Shown: piece by piece, positions 1 through 6,576 of the stretch
How the letters are laid out: the number at the start of each line of letters is the position of its first letter
How positions within the stretch are numbered: position 1 is the first letter of the stretch
Assembly: GCA_934130595.1 (NCBI GenBank)
Contig: CAKOYF010000018.1
Span: forward strand, 1-25,238
Length of the DNA stretch: 25,238 nt
Source: an uncultured Clostridia bacterium
GTDB lineage: Bacteria; Bacillota; Clostridia; TANB77; CAG-465
Direction of reading: 5' to 3'
Made by a program: the position numbers and the translations under genes
The notes under the pieces: model-generated
Database searches by the model: none
What the model was told of the DNA's origin: nothing
Seen by the model: only the letters and a program-made list of their open reading frames with translations

Positions 1-137
1 TATAAATACAAAAACAATTAATTTTTTATTAAATTTATTTCATTTACTAATATAATTTCTTATACAAATTACTATTTCTCTTGCACCTTATTATATCAAT
101 CTTATGATTTTTTTACAATAAATTAACAAAAAATATA

Positions 138-167
138 AGCTGTAAAGAATATTTATTCAATACAGCT
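138..167 (-). terminator. Terminator of the integrase-tnpV operon
   Basis: On the minus strand the arms AGCTGTA (161-167) and TACAGCT (138-144) form a 7-bp stem, followed by the T-rich stretch TATATTTTTTG. The loop can pair further (GAATA/TATTC). It lies just after the stop of the 93-residue gene and would end the three-gene minus-strand operon. The remaining 137 bases to the window edge are very AT-rich and hold nothing I can identify. Confidence 0.6.
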
Positions 168-174
168 CATTATT

Positions 175-456
175 TTACATTCTAAACAATTCAATTACAT
201 CTGCAAAACCATTTCTATAATATTTTTCACACCAATAATCTAAATATTCCATATAATTTCTATCAAGTACATCTAATTGTTGCCTTACATATTTTTGATT
301 TTGTTTAGGAAGATTTTTTAATATTTTTTCAGTTATTTCATTATATCTTATTTCATGTTTTTTATCTTCTTCATTCATAATTGCAAATATTGTTTCTTCT
401 CTATATTCAATCCATTCTTTTAATAAATCATCTTTTACTTCTCTTAAATTATTCAT
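175..456 (-). CDS. Small hypothetical protein downstream of tnpV (93 aa)
   Basis: A 93-residue, highly charged and mostly helical protein with no signal peptide or membrane segment. The start is set by a strong AGGAGG seven bases upstream. It lies 12 bases after tnpV on the same strand and is last in an integrase-tnpV operon, so it is probably element cargo or an accessory factor. The C-terminal pattern (YCEKYYRNGFADVIEL) recalls small proteins common on clostridial mobile elements that end in a Y-x-x-G-F-x-D-G-like motif (DUF6809-type). That likeness is from memory and weak. Its function is unknown. Confidence 0.75.
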   Translation of the reverse strand: MNNLREVKDDLLKEWIEYREETIFAIMNEEDKKHEIRYNEITEKILKNLPKQNQKYVRQQLDVLDRNYMEYLDYWCEKYYRNGFADVIELFRM

Positions 457-468
457 ATTACATTCCTC

Positions 469-858
469 CTACACATATATTAATTCGTTAAACACTATCT
501 CTTCAGCTTGATTCTTAATAGCATTCATTGTGCCAACCCAATAAAGAATATCTGTATCTTTCATTTCTTCAGTTAAATCGCTTTCTGCTTTTAGTTTGTT
601 TATTATCTGTTCAACTCTATTTTGAGCTGTTTCTTGAATTTCTTTCAAATGTGCGTTTAATGTACCATCTAATAACATAATTGAGTATTCAGCTTTTTTA
701 TGTTCTTTCAAATAGTTTAATCTCATTCTTCCATATTTATTAAGAATGATTGCTTCTTGTTTTGGTAAAGTTAGATTAGGAATATAATAATCTCCTTCTA
801 ATCTGTATTCAATTCCAGTTCTTTCGTCTATCTTTGTTTTTGGTAATTCATTTTTCAT
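469..858 (-). CDS. tnpV: TnpV family transposon-encoded protein
   Basis: A 129-residue protein that fits the TnpV family, first named from clostridial transposons of the Tn4451 group and common on Firmicute integrative elements. Family hallmarks visible here are the N-terminal LPKTKIDERTGIEY segment, the GDYYIPNLTLP motif, the basic RMRLNYLKEHKK stretch, and the conserved end with WVGTMNAIKNQAEEIV and NELIYV. Length matches the family (about 115-135 residues). The biochemical role of TnpV is not established; a part in excision or transposition is only presumed. It starts 12 bases after the integrase stop, behind a GGAAG ribosome binding site, and is 12 bases ahead of the next gene, so the three are probably co-transcribed. 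Confidence 0.88.
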   Translation of the reverse strand: MKNELPKTKIDERTGIEYRLEGDYYIPNLTLPKQEAIILNKYGRMRLNYLKEHKKAEYSIMLLDGTLNAHLKEIQETAQNRVEQIINKLKAESDLTEEMKDTDILYWVGTMNAIKNQAEEIVFNELIYV

Positions 859-870
859 AATACTTTCTTC

Positions 871-2142
871 CTATAAAGTTCCACATATTTCTTCAAATTT
901 ATCAGCAGTTTCACTTTCCATTTTTTGCGTTACTCTTACATATATGTTATAAGTAAAATCGATATTTCTATGTCCTAATCTTTTAGAAACAGCTTTTATA
1001 TCTGCTCCTGATTCAATTAATTTCGTTGCGTGAGTATCTCTAAAATCGTGAAATCTGCAAGGAATACCTAATTCATAGTGTATAACCTTAAATGGGTATT
1101 TACAGCTATCTGTCCCCTCATATACTCCGTTTTTCTTTACAAATACAAAATCTACTTCATCTAATGGTATTTGTAATTCTGCATAAGCATTTAATATTTT
1201 AATCTCTTGCTTATTATTGTATGGATTTATAACGCTTTTCTTATAATGTTTCATATAAGTATCTCCATAATTCTTTTTATTTTCTTCTTGTTCTTTCTTA
1301 TACTCTTTAAGAGCATTTAATAATGTTTCTCCAATAGGAATAGTTCTATAACTTGTTTGAGTCTTGCAAGTTCCAAAATACCATACTGTTGTTGAGTTCC
1401 CACTTATGTGTCTTTTCTTTGTTCCACCTACTTGATTCTTTTTTAGTATGTTTTTATTTACACTAATTGTTTTATTCCTAAAATCTATATCATTCCAAGT
1501 AAGTGCAAATACTTCTGCAATTCGAAGTCCTGTGCAATAAGCAGTTAAAAATGCATAATATACACAATGATTATTCTTAAACCTATTAAGTATCATATTT
1601 ATTTCTTCATTTGTAAAAATATGTGCTGGATCATCTGGAGGAATATCATATTTAGGTAATTTAATTCCAATGGACGGATTTACCTTTACAAAATCATTTT
1701 CATAAGCAAAAGTGAATGAGCCTTTTATAACTTTCTTTATATTATTAAGAAAATTATTACTAAATGATTTATCTATGTACATTTTATTTATAAAGTCTTG
1801 TAAGGTTGATCTAGTAATTTGAGAAATTCGAAAATGACCTATATTGGGCTTTATATGATTTTTTATTATACTGCTATATGCTTCTATTGTGTGATATTTT
1901 AGATTAATATAACAATGCTTTTCTAACCAATAATCTAATAAATCAGAATAACTCATATCACTTGGTGTAAAATCATGCCCAGTATTCATATATTCGTTAT
2001 AGGCTTTTATCCCCTCCTTTTCTGCTTCAGCTTTAGTCCTAAATCCAGACTTGCTTGAAAATTTTCTTTTACCATCGATCTTTGCAGTTTCAAACTTATA
2101 TTGATAGTACTTTCCTCTTTTTTGAATTGTTACATTCGACAT
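871..2142 (-). CDS. Tyrosine recombinase / integrase of a mobile element
   Basis: A 423-residue site-specific recombinase of the Tn916/phage-integrase type. Residues 1-55 form an arm-binding N-terminal domain (KRGKYYQYKF and an FRTKAEAEKE helix), about 62-160 the SAM-like core-binding domain, and 175-415 the catalytic domain. The catalytic set is complete: R207 (TGLRIAE), K260, H365 and R368 (FHDFRDTHA), H391 (LGHRN) and the nucleophile Y401 (IYVRV). It should cut and rejoin DNA at attachment sites to integrate and excise its element. It heads an operon with tnpV and a small gene, which places the element to the left. The start ATG at 2142 follows AAGGAGGT by 11 bases. An ATG-TGA start-stop lies between them, so translation may be regulated. 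No excisionase is visible. Confidence 0.93.
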   Translation of the reverse strand: MSNVTIQKRGKYYQYKFETAKIDGKRKFSSKSGFRTKAEAEKEGIKAYNEYMNTGHDFTPSDMSYSDLLDYWLEKHCYINLKYHTIEAYSSIIKNHIKPNIGHFRISQITRSTLQDFINKMYIDKSFSNNFLNNIKKVIKGSFTFAYENDFVKVNPSIGIKLPKYDIPPDDPAHIFTNEEINMILNRFKNNHCVYYAFLTAYCTGLRIAEVFALTWNDIDFRNKTISVNKNILKKNQVGGTKKRHISGNSTTVWYFGTCKTQTSYRTIPIGETLLNALKEYKKEQEENKKNYGDTYMKHYKKSVINPYNNKQEIKILNAYAELQIPLDEVDFVFVKKNGVYEGTDSCKYPFKVIHYELGIPCRFHDFRDTHATKLIESGADIKAVSKRLGHRNIDFTYNIYVRVTQKMESETADKFEEICGTL

Positions 2143-2153
2143 TTCACATTTAT

Positions 2154-2161
2154 ACCTCCTT
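2154..2161 (-). promoter_or_regulatory. Ribosome binding site of integrase, partly in a hairpin
   Basis: AAGGAGGT on the minus strand. Its first half can pair in a 5-bp hairpin: CCTTC at 2166-2170 with GAAGG at 2158-2162, loop GTG. Spacing to the integrase ATG (2142) is 11 bases, longer than usual. Spacing to an out-of-frame ATG-TGA (A at 2149) is about 5, which is optimal. Both features would lower integrase translation. Confidence 0.5.
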
Positions 2162-2175
2162 CCACGAAGGTAAAC

Positions 2176-2205
2176 AAAAAAAGCGTTACCACGAATGATA
2201 ACACT
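2176..2205 (-). terminator. Rho-independent terminator between secA and integrase
   Basis: Minus-strand RNA has arms at 2197-2205 and 2182-2190 that pair over 9 bp (two G-U pairs), a 6-base loop, and then seven U (2176-2182). It lies downstream of secA and upstream of the integrase. It can end secA transcription or act as an attenuator ahead of the integrase. Confidence 0.75.
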
Positions 2206-2206
2206 T

Positions 2207-2234
2207 TTTATATTTGTTTTTAGTTTGTTTGCAA
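2207..2234 (-). promoter_or_regulatory. Candidate promoter for the integrase operon
   Basis: On the minus strand, TTGCAA (2229-2234) and TATAAA (2207-2212) are 16 bases apart. The predicted start would fall inside the upstream arm of the adjacent terminator, which would disable that terminator for transcripts from this promoter but not for read-through from secA. The match is modest. Confidence 0.3.
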
Positions 2235-2281
2235 CCCGAAAAGTCTTTATTTTAGATAGTTCTAGAGTTTTTACTTACTTG

Positions 2282-2331
2282 TATGAAAACAATTTGCAAA
2301 CAAAATGCAAACAATTTGGGTTGTTTTCATA
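2282..2331. repeat. Nested repeats between secA and integrase (possible recombinase sites)
   Basis: An 11-bp perfect inverted repeat, TATGAAAACAA (2282-2292) and TTGTTTTCATA (2321-2331), encloses short direct repeats. TGCAAACAA occurs at 2295-2303 and 2306-2314 (11-bp period); AAACAATTTG occurs at 2287-2296 and 2309-2318 (22-bp period). CAACCC at 2232-2237 is repeated inverted as GGGTTG at 2318-2323. Helically phased repeats beside an integrase gene suggest protein binding sites near an attachment site. No second att copy is in the window, so the core cannot be defined. Confidence 0.45.
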
Positions 2332-2368
2332 TTTATGTAAATTACTCTAATCTCTGAAAGTATTGATT

Positions 2369-5125
2369 TTATGCGTTTTTACCACAGCAGTTTTTATATT
2401 TCTTACCACTTCCACATGGACAAGGATCATTTCTTCCTACTTTCTTCTCAGCTCTTACTGGTTTTCTTTTAGGAGTATCTTCTCCTGCTGCATTTGTAGC
2501 AATATTTGTAATTTTATCTGTCATTTTAACATTTATTACTTCTTCTTTTCTCTTTGGTCTTAATGAGAATACTGCTTTAACAGATTCTTCTCTTATAGAC
2601 TCATTTAATTCTTCAAACATATTATATGATTCAATTTTATATGCTTGTAATGGATTAGTTTGAGCATAAGCTCTTAATCCTATACCTTCTTTTAATTCAG
2701 TAATTGCATCAATGTGATCCATCCATTTTTCATTTACTGTATTTAATACAAGGTATTTTGCAATTTTATTAAATTGATCTTCAATATTAAGTTTCTTAGC
2801 TTCGTCTACTCTCATTTGGTAAATATCATCTACTTTTTGTCTTAATAATTCAAGCATATCTTCATCATTTAAGCTTTTTATATCTTCCTTTGAAATTATA
2901 TTATCTTCACCAAATAAGTTCTTTAAAATAGCATTTACAGCCGCATAGTCGATACTTTCTATACTATCTGCACTAGCAAAATATTCTTTAGCTATTTTAG
3001 CTAATATTCCAGAATATAATTTTTTAATTATCTCAGAAATATCATCTGCTGCAATAACTTCTCTTCTTTGACTGTAAATTATTTCTCTTTGTTGATTCAT
3101 TACATCGTCATACTCTAATACATTTTTTCTTATACTGTAGTTTCTGCCTTCTACTTTCTTTTGAGCAGCTTCTATTGTATTAGTTAGCATTTTTTGTTCA
3201 ATTGGCATATCATCTGGTATACCTAAAGCATCTACAACTGCTGTCATTCTATCTGAACCAAATAATTTCATTAAATCATCATCCATAGCTATATAGAATC
3301 TAGAAGCACCTGGATCTCCTTGGCGTCCAGAACGTCCTCTTAACTGGTTATCTATACGACGAGATTCATGTCTTTCACTACCAATTATTCTAAGACCACC
3401 TAGAGCCTTAACTTTTTCTTTCTCTTTTTGAATTTCAGGTTTATACTTATCTTCAATTTCTTTCATATCTTTTTTAGCCTGAATTATTCTCTCATCTTTA
3501 TTCTCTATAGGTGTTATAGCAAGTTCTATTTCTTCTGGTGTATATCCTTTTTTAGCAAGTTCACTTCTAACAATAAACTCAAGGTTACCACCAAGCATAA
3601 TATCTGTACCACGTCCAGCCATGTTAGTTGCAATTGTTACAGCTTTATATTTACCAGCTTGAGCTATAATTTCAGCTTCTTTTTCATGGAACTTAGCGTT
3701 TAATACTTGATGTGGTATTTTCATCTTCTTAAGTAATCCACTAATAATTTCAGATTTATCTATTGATACAGTACCAACAAGAACTGGTTGGCCTTTTTCA
3801 TAGCATTCAGCTACTTCTTTTACAATAGCATTAAATTTAGCATTTTGATTTTTATATACAACATCATTATAGTCTTTTCTAATAACTGGTTTGTTAGTTG
3901 GTATTTCAACTATATCTAATTTGTATATTCCTTTAAATTCATCTTCTTCAGTTTTAGCAGTACCAGTCATACCTGCAAGTTTATGATATAATCTAAAGTA
4001 GTTTTGGAAAGTAATTGTAGCTAATGTTTGAGATTCATTTGCTATTGTAACTCCTTCTTTAGCTTCTATAGCTTGGTGAAGTCCGTCACTATATCTTCTA
4101 CCATCCATTATACGACCTGTAAATTCATCTACTATTAAAACTTTTCCATCTCTTACTATATAATCTTTATCTCTTGCCATAATTCCATACGCTCTTAAAG
4201 CTTGGTTTACATGATGAGATATTGCTAAATTTGATACATCAGAAAGTGATTCAATTCCAAAATATTTTTCTGCTTTCTTTGTACCTGTATTAGTAAGGGC
4301 TACAGTTTTTGCTTTTAAGTCTACTATATAATCGTACTCGTCATCTGTTTCATCAAATTCTTTATCATTATTTTCAACTATTTTTCTTGCTTTTAAGCCT
4401 CTTGCAAAAGCATCAGCTCTTTTATATAAATCACTTTGTTTATTTACGTTACCAGATATAATTAAAGGTGTTCTAGCTTCATCTATTAATATACTATCTA
4501 TTTCATCGACGATGGCATAATTTAGTTCTCTTTGAACCATTGATTCTTTATCCATTGTCATATTATCTCTTAAATAATCAAAACCAAATTCATTATTTGT
4601 ACCATATGTTATATCTGCATTATATGCTTTTCTTTTTTCTTCAGGTGTCATATTTGGTACTACAAGACCAACTGTAAGTCCTAGAAAATTATATAATTTT
4701 CCCATCCATACGCTATCTCTTTTAGCTAGGTAATCATTAACTGTTACTACGTGTACACCTTTTCCAGATAATGCATTTAAATATACTGGTAATGTAGCAA
4801 CTAATGTTTTTCCTTCACCAGTTTTCATTTCAGCAATTCTTCCTTGATGTATTATTATTCCACCAATAAGTTGAACTCTAAAATGTCTCATTCCAAGTAC
4901 CCTACTTGAAGCTTCAGCTACAGTAGCATAAGCCTCTGGTAATATATCATCTAAAGTTTCACCATTTTTTAGTCTTTTCTTAAAATCTTCAGTTTTAGCT
5001 CTTAGCTCTTCATCTGTTAGATTTTTTAATCCTTCTTCTATTTCTTCAATTTTATCTACTAGTGGCTCTATTTTTTTTATTTCTCTTCCACTATAACTTC
5101 CAAATATTTTTTCTAAAAGCTTCAT
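2369..5125 (-). CDS. secA: SecA preprotein translocase ATPase
   Basis: The motor of the Sec pathway: it binds unfolded secretory proteins and drives them through SecYEG by ATP hydrolysis. The 918-residue protein has the whole family layout: Walker A AEMKTGEGKT (about 98-107), Walker B DEID (207-210) followed by SILIDEARTPLIISG, the preprotein cross-linking region, helicase motifs TNMAGRGTDI and GRSGRQGDPG, and the helical scaffold. It is longer than typical Bacillus SecA (about 840 residues). The tail ends in a SEC-C zinc site (RNDPCPCGSGKKYKNCC, with C902, C904, C913 and C914), which in other bacteria contacts ribosomes or SecB-like partners. GGGGGA precedes the start, and a TATAAT lies at 5152-5157 without a clear -35. 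It stands alone; prfB, a common neighbour, is absent, and an integrated element follows its 3' end. Confidence 0.98.
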   Translation of the reverse strand: MKLLEKIFGSYSGREIKKIEPLVDKIEEIEEGLKNLTDEELRAKTEDFKKRLKNGETLDDILPEAYATVAEASSRVLGMRHFRVQLIGGIIIHQGRIAEMKTGEGKTLVATLPVYLNALSGKGVHVVTVNDYLAKRDSVWMGKLYNFLGLTVGLVVPNMTPEEKRKAYNADITYGTNNEFGFDYLRDNMTMDKESMVQRELNYAIVDEIDSILIDEARTPLIISGNVNKQSDLYKRADAFARGLKARKIVENNDKEFDETDDEYDYIVDLKAKTVALTNTGTKKAEKYFGIESLSDVSNLAISHHVNQALRAYGIMARDKDYIVRDGKVLIVDEFTGRIMDGRRYSDGLHQAIEAKEGVTIANESQTLATITFQNYFRLYHKLAGMTGTAKTEEDEFKGIYKLDIVEIPTNKPVIRKDYNDVVYKNQNAKFNAIVKEVAECYEKGQPVLVGTVSIDKSEIISGLLKKMKIPHQVLNAKFHEKEAEIIAQAGKYKAVTIATNMAGRGTDIMLGGNLEFIVRSELAKKGYTPEEIELAITPIENKDERIIQAKKDMKEIEDKYKPEIQKEKEKVKALGGLRIIGSERHESRRIDNQLRGRSGRQGDPGASRFYIAMDDDLMKLFGSDRMTAVVDALGIPDDMPIEQKMLTNTIEAAQKKVEGRNYSIRKNVLEYDDVMNQQREIIYSQRREVIAADDISEIIKKLYSGILAKIAKEYFASADSIESIDYAAVNAILKNLFGEDNIISKEDIKSLNDEDMLELLRQKVDDIYQMRVDEAKKLNIEDQFNKIAKYLVLNTVNEKWMDHIDAITELKEGIGLRAYAQTNPLQAYKIESYNMFEELNESIREESVKAVFSLRPKRKEEVINVKMTDKITNIATNAAGEDTPKRKPVRAEKKVGRNDPCPCGSGKKYKNCCGKNA

Positions 5126-5281
5126 ATGTCATTTCCCCCGTTTCGGTGATTATTATATCATAAATATATAAAAAATAAAATAGTTATTATAAATTATACA
5201 TTCATTTTGTTTAACGCCATATATTAGTAATAAATATACTATTTTGTTAATATATATTAATAAGTTTAAATGGAGGAATTT

Positions 5282-5767
5282 ATGTTTGTTTTAAATATAA
5301 AAATGGATTATAAAAAAATACTATTAGTATGTATAATTTGTGCTGCTATTATTGCATCTATTGTGGAATTTGGAATAAAAGATACTTTTATATTGACAAG
5401 TTCTAGTATAGATAATTTTGACTATGATATTACAGAAGAAAACTTTATTACTAATATAGAGAAAATACATCAAAATATTGATGAAAATATAGGGAAAACA
5501 ATAAAAGTATCTGGTTTTGTATATACTATGCCAGATTTTAAAAAAGGATTTTTCGTTTGTGGAAGATACATTGATTTAGATAACGAAACAAAAGTTGCTG
5601 GATATCTATGTAATTATGTAGGTGATGGTTCATTTGAAGAAAATGAATGGATAGAAGTAACAGGAAGTATAATAAAGGGAGATTATAATGGAGAAACTCC
5701 AGTAATTAAAGTAAATACCATAACTAAAATTCCAGCTCCAGCAAATATGTATATTAAGCAAAAATAA
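5282..5767 (+). CDS. Membrane-anchored YcgQ/DUF1980 C-terminal-like protein
   Basis: A 161-residue protein with one N-terminal membrane segment (about residues 11-30) and an extracytoplasmic domain. The domain resembles the C-terminal half of the TIGR03943/YcgQ (DUF1980) family: GKTIKVSGFVY, FFVCGRYI, GYLCNY, WIEVTGSI, and a closing KIPAPANMYI that matches the family's K-I-x-x-P-x-x-x-Y-I end. Full YcgQ proteins carry further membrane helices and usually pair with a YcgR permease; neither is here. The start is ATG 5282 because GGAGG (5272-5276) lies five bases upstream; an in-frame ATG at 5270 overlaps that site. The gene is divergent from secA and convergent with the gene at 5844. No partner is evident and the function is unknown. 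Confidence 0.8.
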   Translation: MFVLNIKMDYKKILLVCIICAAIIASIVEFGIKDTFILTSSSIDNFDYDITEENFITNIEKIHQNIDENIGKTIKVSGFVYTMPDFKKGFFVCGRYIDLDNETKVAGYLCNYVGDGSFEENEWIEVTGSIIKGDYNGETPVIKVNTITKIPAPANMYIKQK

Positions 5768-5794
5768 AGAGCAGTTAAAATTAAACTGCTCTTT
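5766..5794 (+). terminator. Terminator of the DUF1980-like gene
   Basis: An 11-bp perfect stem, AAAGAGCAGTT (5766-5776) and AACTGCTCTTT (5784-5794), with a 7-base loop. It overlaps the stop codon. The T tract on the plus strand is short. A weaker 6-bp hairpin at 5820-5837 (AAGCCT/AGGCTT) may serve the convergent minus-strand gene. Confidence 0.6.
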
Positions 5795-5843
5795 GTCCAT
5801 GTCATAAGACTGATTTACAAAGCCTAGGACGAGGCTTCGGTTG

Positions 5844-6372
5844 TTACAAAGGTAGCTTAGATGCTCTTGAAAAGTTATCATCGTCAACTTCTCTATATTT
5901 TAGAAATTGAACTTCTGACTCTTCAAGCATTCCCTTTTGGTCTGCTAAATTAAAGTCATAGTATGACATCAATTCTATAAATTCTCTCATCGAAAATTTT
6001 AAAATTTCATCATCTAGCTTTTCATACATGGTTATATGGCACATGTATTTCCTCTTTATCAGATACTCACCAGCTTTCAATGAGGCTTTCATTAAGTAGA
6101 TGTCTTCACATCCACTTACCCCTTCTTCTGTAAACATCGAATACCTGTCATTTGGATCCTCTGTAGTAGATTCTTGGTAATTTTTTACCAAGTCTCTAAT
6201 TTGAGAATTTGCCATAATTCCCATAAATAGCCTCCAGGCTATTGGTTTTCCTCCAGCAGCATGAACTATTTTAATTGAGCTTTCATCAGCTACAATTAGG
6301 CTTTTTCCCCAATCACTTTTTCCTGTTCCAAAACCGGCCCTCTACCGGATACTTTACTAAAAATTTTTCCAT
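5844..6372 (-). pseudogene. Unknown gene with a -/+1 frameshift at an A5 run
   Basis: Not recognised. An ATG at 6372 behind GGGAGG opens a frame (MEKFLVKYPVEG...) that hits TGA after 19 codons, at 6313. If one A is removed from the A5 run at 6317-6321 (minus strand), the frame joins a longer one that reads RKSDWGKSLIVADESS, then MGIMANSQIRDL, and ends at 5844. The restored product would be 175 residues: soluble, acidic in its C-terminal half, with no signal or membrane segment. The intact part alone can start at ATG 6224 (126 residues), where GGAGG also sits six bases upstream, so a shorter product is possible. Base composition is visibly richer in G+C (GGCCGG, CCTGGAGG) than neighbours, suggesting transfer. 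It could be a decayed gene, a sequencing error, or a slippage-controlled gene. Confidence 0.6.
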
Positions 6373-6401
6373 TTTTAATTCCTCCCTTAATAATTCTTTC
6401 T

Positions 6402-6424
6402 CACATCATAGATTACTTGATGTG
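6402..6424 (-). promoter_or_regulatory. Leader hairpin / possible operator
   Basis: A perfect 7-bp inverted repeat, CACATCA (6402-6408) and TGATGTG (6418-6424), with a 9-base loop. It lies between the predicted transcription start (about 6442) and the GGGAGG ribosome binding site of the frameshifted gene. It has no following T run, so it is not a terminator. It could be a repressor operator or a leader RNA structure. Confidence 0.4.
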
Positions 6425-6448
6425 TATTTTTATTTTTAATATGCTAAT

Positions 6449-6477
6449 ATTATATCATAATTTGAGTTAAATTTCAA
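6449..6477 (-). promoter_or_regulatory. Sigma-A promoter of the frameshifted gene
   Basis: On the minus strand TTGAAA (6472-6477), a 17-base spacer, and TATAAT (6449-6454). This is a near-consensus vegetative promoter giving a leader of about 70 bases before the ATG at 6372. Confidence 0.7.
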
Positions 6478-6510
6478 TACTTATGTAAACATTTAATATT
6501 CTTTGGCAAA

Positions 6511-6562
6511 AATAAAGTGAAACTGTTTTACTAAAAAATTAGTAAGCTAGTTTCACTTTATT
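6511..6562 (-). terminator. Long terminator hairpin after the MshEN gene
   Basis: A 14-bp perfect inverted repeat (6511-6524 with 6549-6562) encloses a second pair, TTACTAA (6528-6534) and TTAGTAA (6539-6545). On the minus strand the stem runs into TTTATTTTTG. It lies directly downstream of the MshEN gene stop. Confidence 0.8.
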
Positions 6563-6576
6563 AATTTAATATCATT

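Noticed and set aside
1..2368. A tRNA as the integration target
   Set aside because: No cloverleaf or CCA-type 3' end can be found in the region between the integrase and secA or left of the small gene.
3428..3703. Plus-strand open frame inside secA
   Set aside because: It is the antisense shadow of secA: no ribosome binding site, Phe/Ser/Cys-rich low-complexity product, and secA is fully conserved in the other strand. The same applies to plus-strand frames at 2363, 6800, 7450, 11072, 12771, 14133, 15849, 17311, 19123, 20110, 20797, 21396 and 21664, and the minus-strand frame at 23704.
5630..5887. Minus-strand frame overlapping the end of the DUF1980-like gene
   Set aside because: Much of it is antisense to that gene and its terminator. 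No ribosome binding site was found, and codon composition does not look like coding sequence past the first part.
6313..6372. Programmed -1 frameshift at the A5 run of the unknown gene
   Set aside because: A -1 shift leads to a frame that stops within a few codons; only loss of one A or a +1 shift reaches the long frame, and no known +1 signal is present.
6511..6562. Long perfect inverted repeat as a transposon end or MITE
   Set aside because: It is a compact hairpin ending in a T run immediately after a stop codon, with no target duplication or second copy; a terminator explains it.
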